A stretch of 64,000 nt of DNA from Paenibacillus sp. LHD-38 (lineage in GTDB: Bacteria; Bacillota; Bacilli; Paenibacillales; Paenibacillaceae). Positions 62,855 to 64,000 of this stretch are shown here, one piece after another. Position 1 is the stretch's first letter. Every line of letters starts with the position of its first letter. The position numbers and the translations under genes were made by a program. Under the pieces are notes generated by a model, which saw only the letters and a list, made by a program, of their open reading frames with translations, was not told the origin of the DNA and searched no databases. The stretch lies in the NCBI RefSeq assembly GCF_031157315.1, contig NZ_JAVIFU010000005.1, positions 124,001 to 188,000 on the forward strand, given 5' to 3'.

Positions 62855-64000
62855 ATGAATAAAAAGCTGACTATGCTAACGCTTAGCCTCGTGCTGGCAA
62901 TGAGCATCGTGTTGACCGCATGTGGCGGCAGCAGCAACAACGAAGGCGGCAATACACCGAAAGATGAAGTAAAAACAGTAACGATTTTTCAATTCAAAAC
63001 CGAAATCGTTGAAGGACTGAACGAATTGGCGGTTGAATTCAATAAAGAATACCCGAATATCAAGCTTGATATCCAAACCGTTGGCGGCGGTGCTGACTAC
63101 GGCGCTTCCCTAAAAACAAAATTCGCTGCCGGCGATGCTCCTGACATTTTCTCAAACGGCGGTTACGCAGAAATGGAAATGTGGCTGGACAAGCTCGAGG
63201 ATTTATCCGACCAAGCATGGGTGAAGGATCTTGTGCCTTTGGCTGCCGAGCCTATGACCAAAGATGGTAAAGTATACGGTATGGCGATGAACCTTGAAGG
63301 GTTCGGCTATATCTATAACAAGGATCTATTCGCAAAAGCAGGCATTACCGAGCTTCCAAAAACGTATTCCCAGCTTGAAGCTGCGGCAAAAACGCTAAAA
63401 GCGGCCGGCATTACACCTTTCGCTAACGCTTATCAAGAGTGGTGGTTGATCGGTAACCAAGGCATCAACCCTGCATTTGCGCAGCAGCCGGATGTAAATG
63501 CCTTTATTGCAGGCCTGAACGACGGCTCCGCAAAAATTCCAGGCAACGAGAAATTCGCCGAGTGGGCGAAGCTGATGAAGCTTACCGTTGATTACGGCAA
63601 CAAAAACCCGCTCACAACCGACTACAACACGCAAGTATCGTTATTTGCGAGCGGTGAAGCAGCGATGATGCAAGAAGGCAACTGGGCGCAGGTTCAAATC
63701 GACAGCATCAATCCCGACCTGAACCTTGGCGTATTGCCAATGCCGCTTGGCGAAGATGCTGCAGCGAATGACAAACTGAATGTCGGTATCCCGGCTAACC
63801 TTGTTATCAACAAAGAATCAGACGTGAAGGAAGAAGCTAAAACGTTCCTGAACTGGCTCGTTACTTCCGATATCGGTAAAGAATACATCGTTAAAAAATT
63901 CAAGTTCATTCCGGCTCTAACTACGATTACGGCTACGCCTGAGGATATGGGCGACATCGGTACTGAGGTTTACAACTATGTACAAGCGGGTAAAGTGCTT
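62855..64000 (+). CDS. Extracellular sugar-binding lipoprotein, partial (3' end beyond window)
   Basis: 382 codons from the ATG at 62855 (GGGGG upstream). Lipobox LTACGGS (Cys23) after a short signal peptide. The mature part matches SBP_1 CUT1 binding proteins: FNKEYPNIKLDIQTVGGG, GDAPDIFSNGGYAEME, VYGMAMNLEGFGYIYNKDLF. The third gene of the importer operon; substrate unknown. The C-terminus is cut by the window edge. Confidence 0.93.
   Translation, partial: MNKKLTMLTLSLVLAMSIVLTACGGSSNNEGGNTPKDEVKTVTIFQFKTEIVEGLNELAVEFNKEYPNIKLDIQTVGGGADYGASLKTKFAAGDAPDIFSNGGYAEMEMWLDKLEDLSDQAWVKDLVPLAAEPMTKDGKVYGMAMNLEGFGYIYNKDLFAKAGITELPKTYSQLEAAAKTLKAAGITPFANAYQEWWLIGNQGINPAFAQQPDVNAFIAGLNDGSAKIPGNEKFAEWAKLMKLTVDYGNKNPLTTDYNTQVSLFASGEAAMMQEGNWAQVQIDSINPDLNLGVLPMPLGEDAAANDKLNVGIPANLVINKESDVKEEAKTFLNWLVTSDIGKEYIVKKFKFIPALTTITATPEDMGDIGTEVYNYVQAGKVL

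Overview
The window reads as a chromosomal segment of an endospore-forming, moderate-GC Gram-positive bacterium of the Paenibacillus type. Evidence: spore germination (GerA/GerC) and sporulation (SpoIIR) genes, strong AGGAGG-type ribosome binding sites, SLH-domain surface protein, YesM/YesN-type two-component system beside a sugar ABC importer, and the gene order prfA-prmC-spoIIR-tsaC-mntP-ywlE-rpiB-ywlG-glyA-upp-mnaA-atp, which is the classic Bacillales housekeeping block. Most genes lie on the minus strand. Genus assignment is inference.

Layout. 0-4 kb: end of a gerA-type germinant receptor operon and a methyl-accepting chemotaxis protein without an external sensor. 4.3-11.6 kb: complete F1Fo ATP synthase operon (atpZ-I-B-E-F-H-A-G-D-C on the minus strand) with a readable sigma-A promoter. 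11.7-13.6 kb: mnaA and upp. 13.7-22.8 kb: an insertion relative to the usual upp-glyA order: a glycine/cysteine-tailed membrane protein, an AT-rich lipoprotein preceded by a DnaA-box cluster, and a complete oppABCDF peptide importer. 22.8-29.3 kb: glyA, ywlG, rpiB, ywlE, mntP, tsaC, spoIIR. 29.6-31.1 kb: ECF41-type sigma factor with its carboxymuconolactone decarboxylase-like target gene and a matching promoter. 31.1-32.2 kb: repeat-rich non-coding tract. 32.2-35.8 kb: prmC, prfA, ychF. 36-38.6 kb: tiny genes and a large SLH/PepSY-type exoprotein. 38.7-41.6 kb: a four-gene membrane glycosylation set (GT2, DUF2304, EamA-like, GT39). 41.8-45.4 kb: Rrf2-thioredoxin, a small protein, a kinase-like protein, and a TetR-SMR-SMR efflux operon. 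45.5-53.1 kb: hisC, a Yip1 relic, VanZ, phosphatase, GNAT, mobA, glnS and a sodium-dependent transporter. 54-57.3 kb: a tandemly duplicated glutathione peroxidase locus, DUF2252 and CcdC. 57.4-64 kb: YesN/YesM-like two-component system divergent from a CUT1 sugar ABC importer that runs off the end.

The most unusual signal is a family of dispersed intergenic elements of about 60-115 bp with two potential stem-loops. Four copies (13.69, 22.66, 28.42, 29.45 kb) have the same orientation; two bracket the opp insertion, two bracket spoIIR, and three abut a Rho-independent terminator. A fifth, degenerate copy in the opposite orientation begins three bases after the atpA stop codon. Other non-coding structures are ten tandem copies of a 44-bp unit, a 39-unit hexamer array whose sequence drifts while keeping its 6-base phase, a 42-bp tandem repeat upstream of oppA, and a 498-bp tandem duplication that made a headless gpx copy. 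No rRNA, tRNA, transposase or CRISPR array was recognised.
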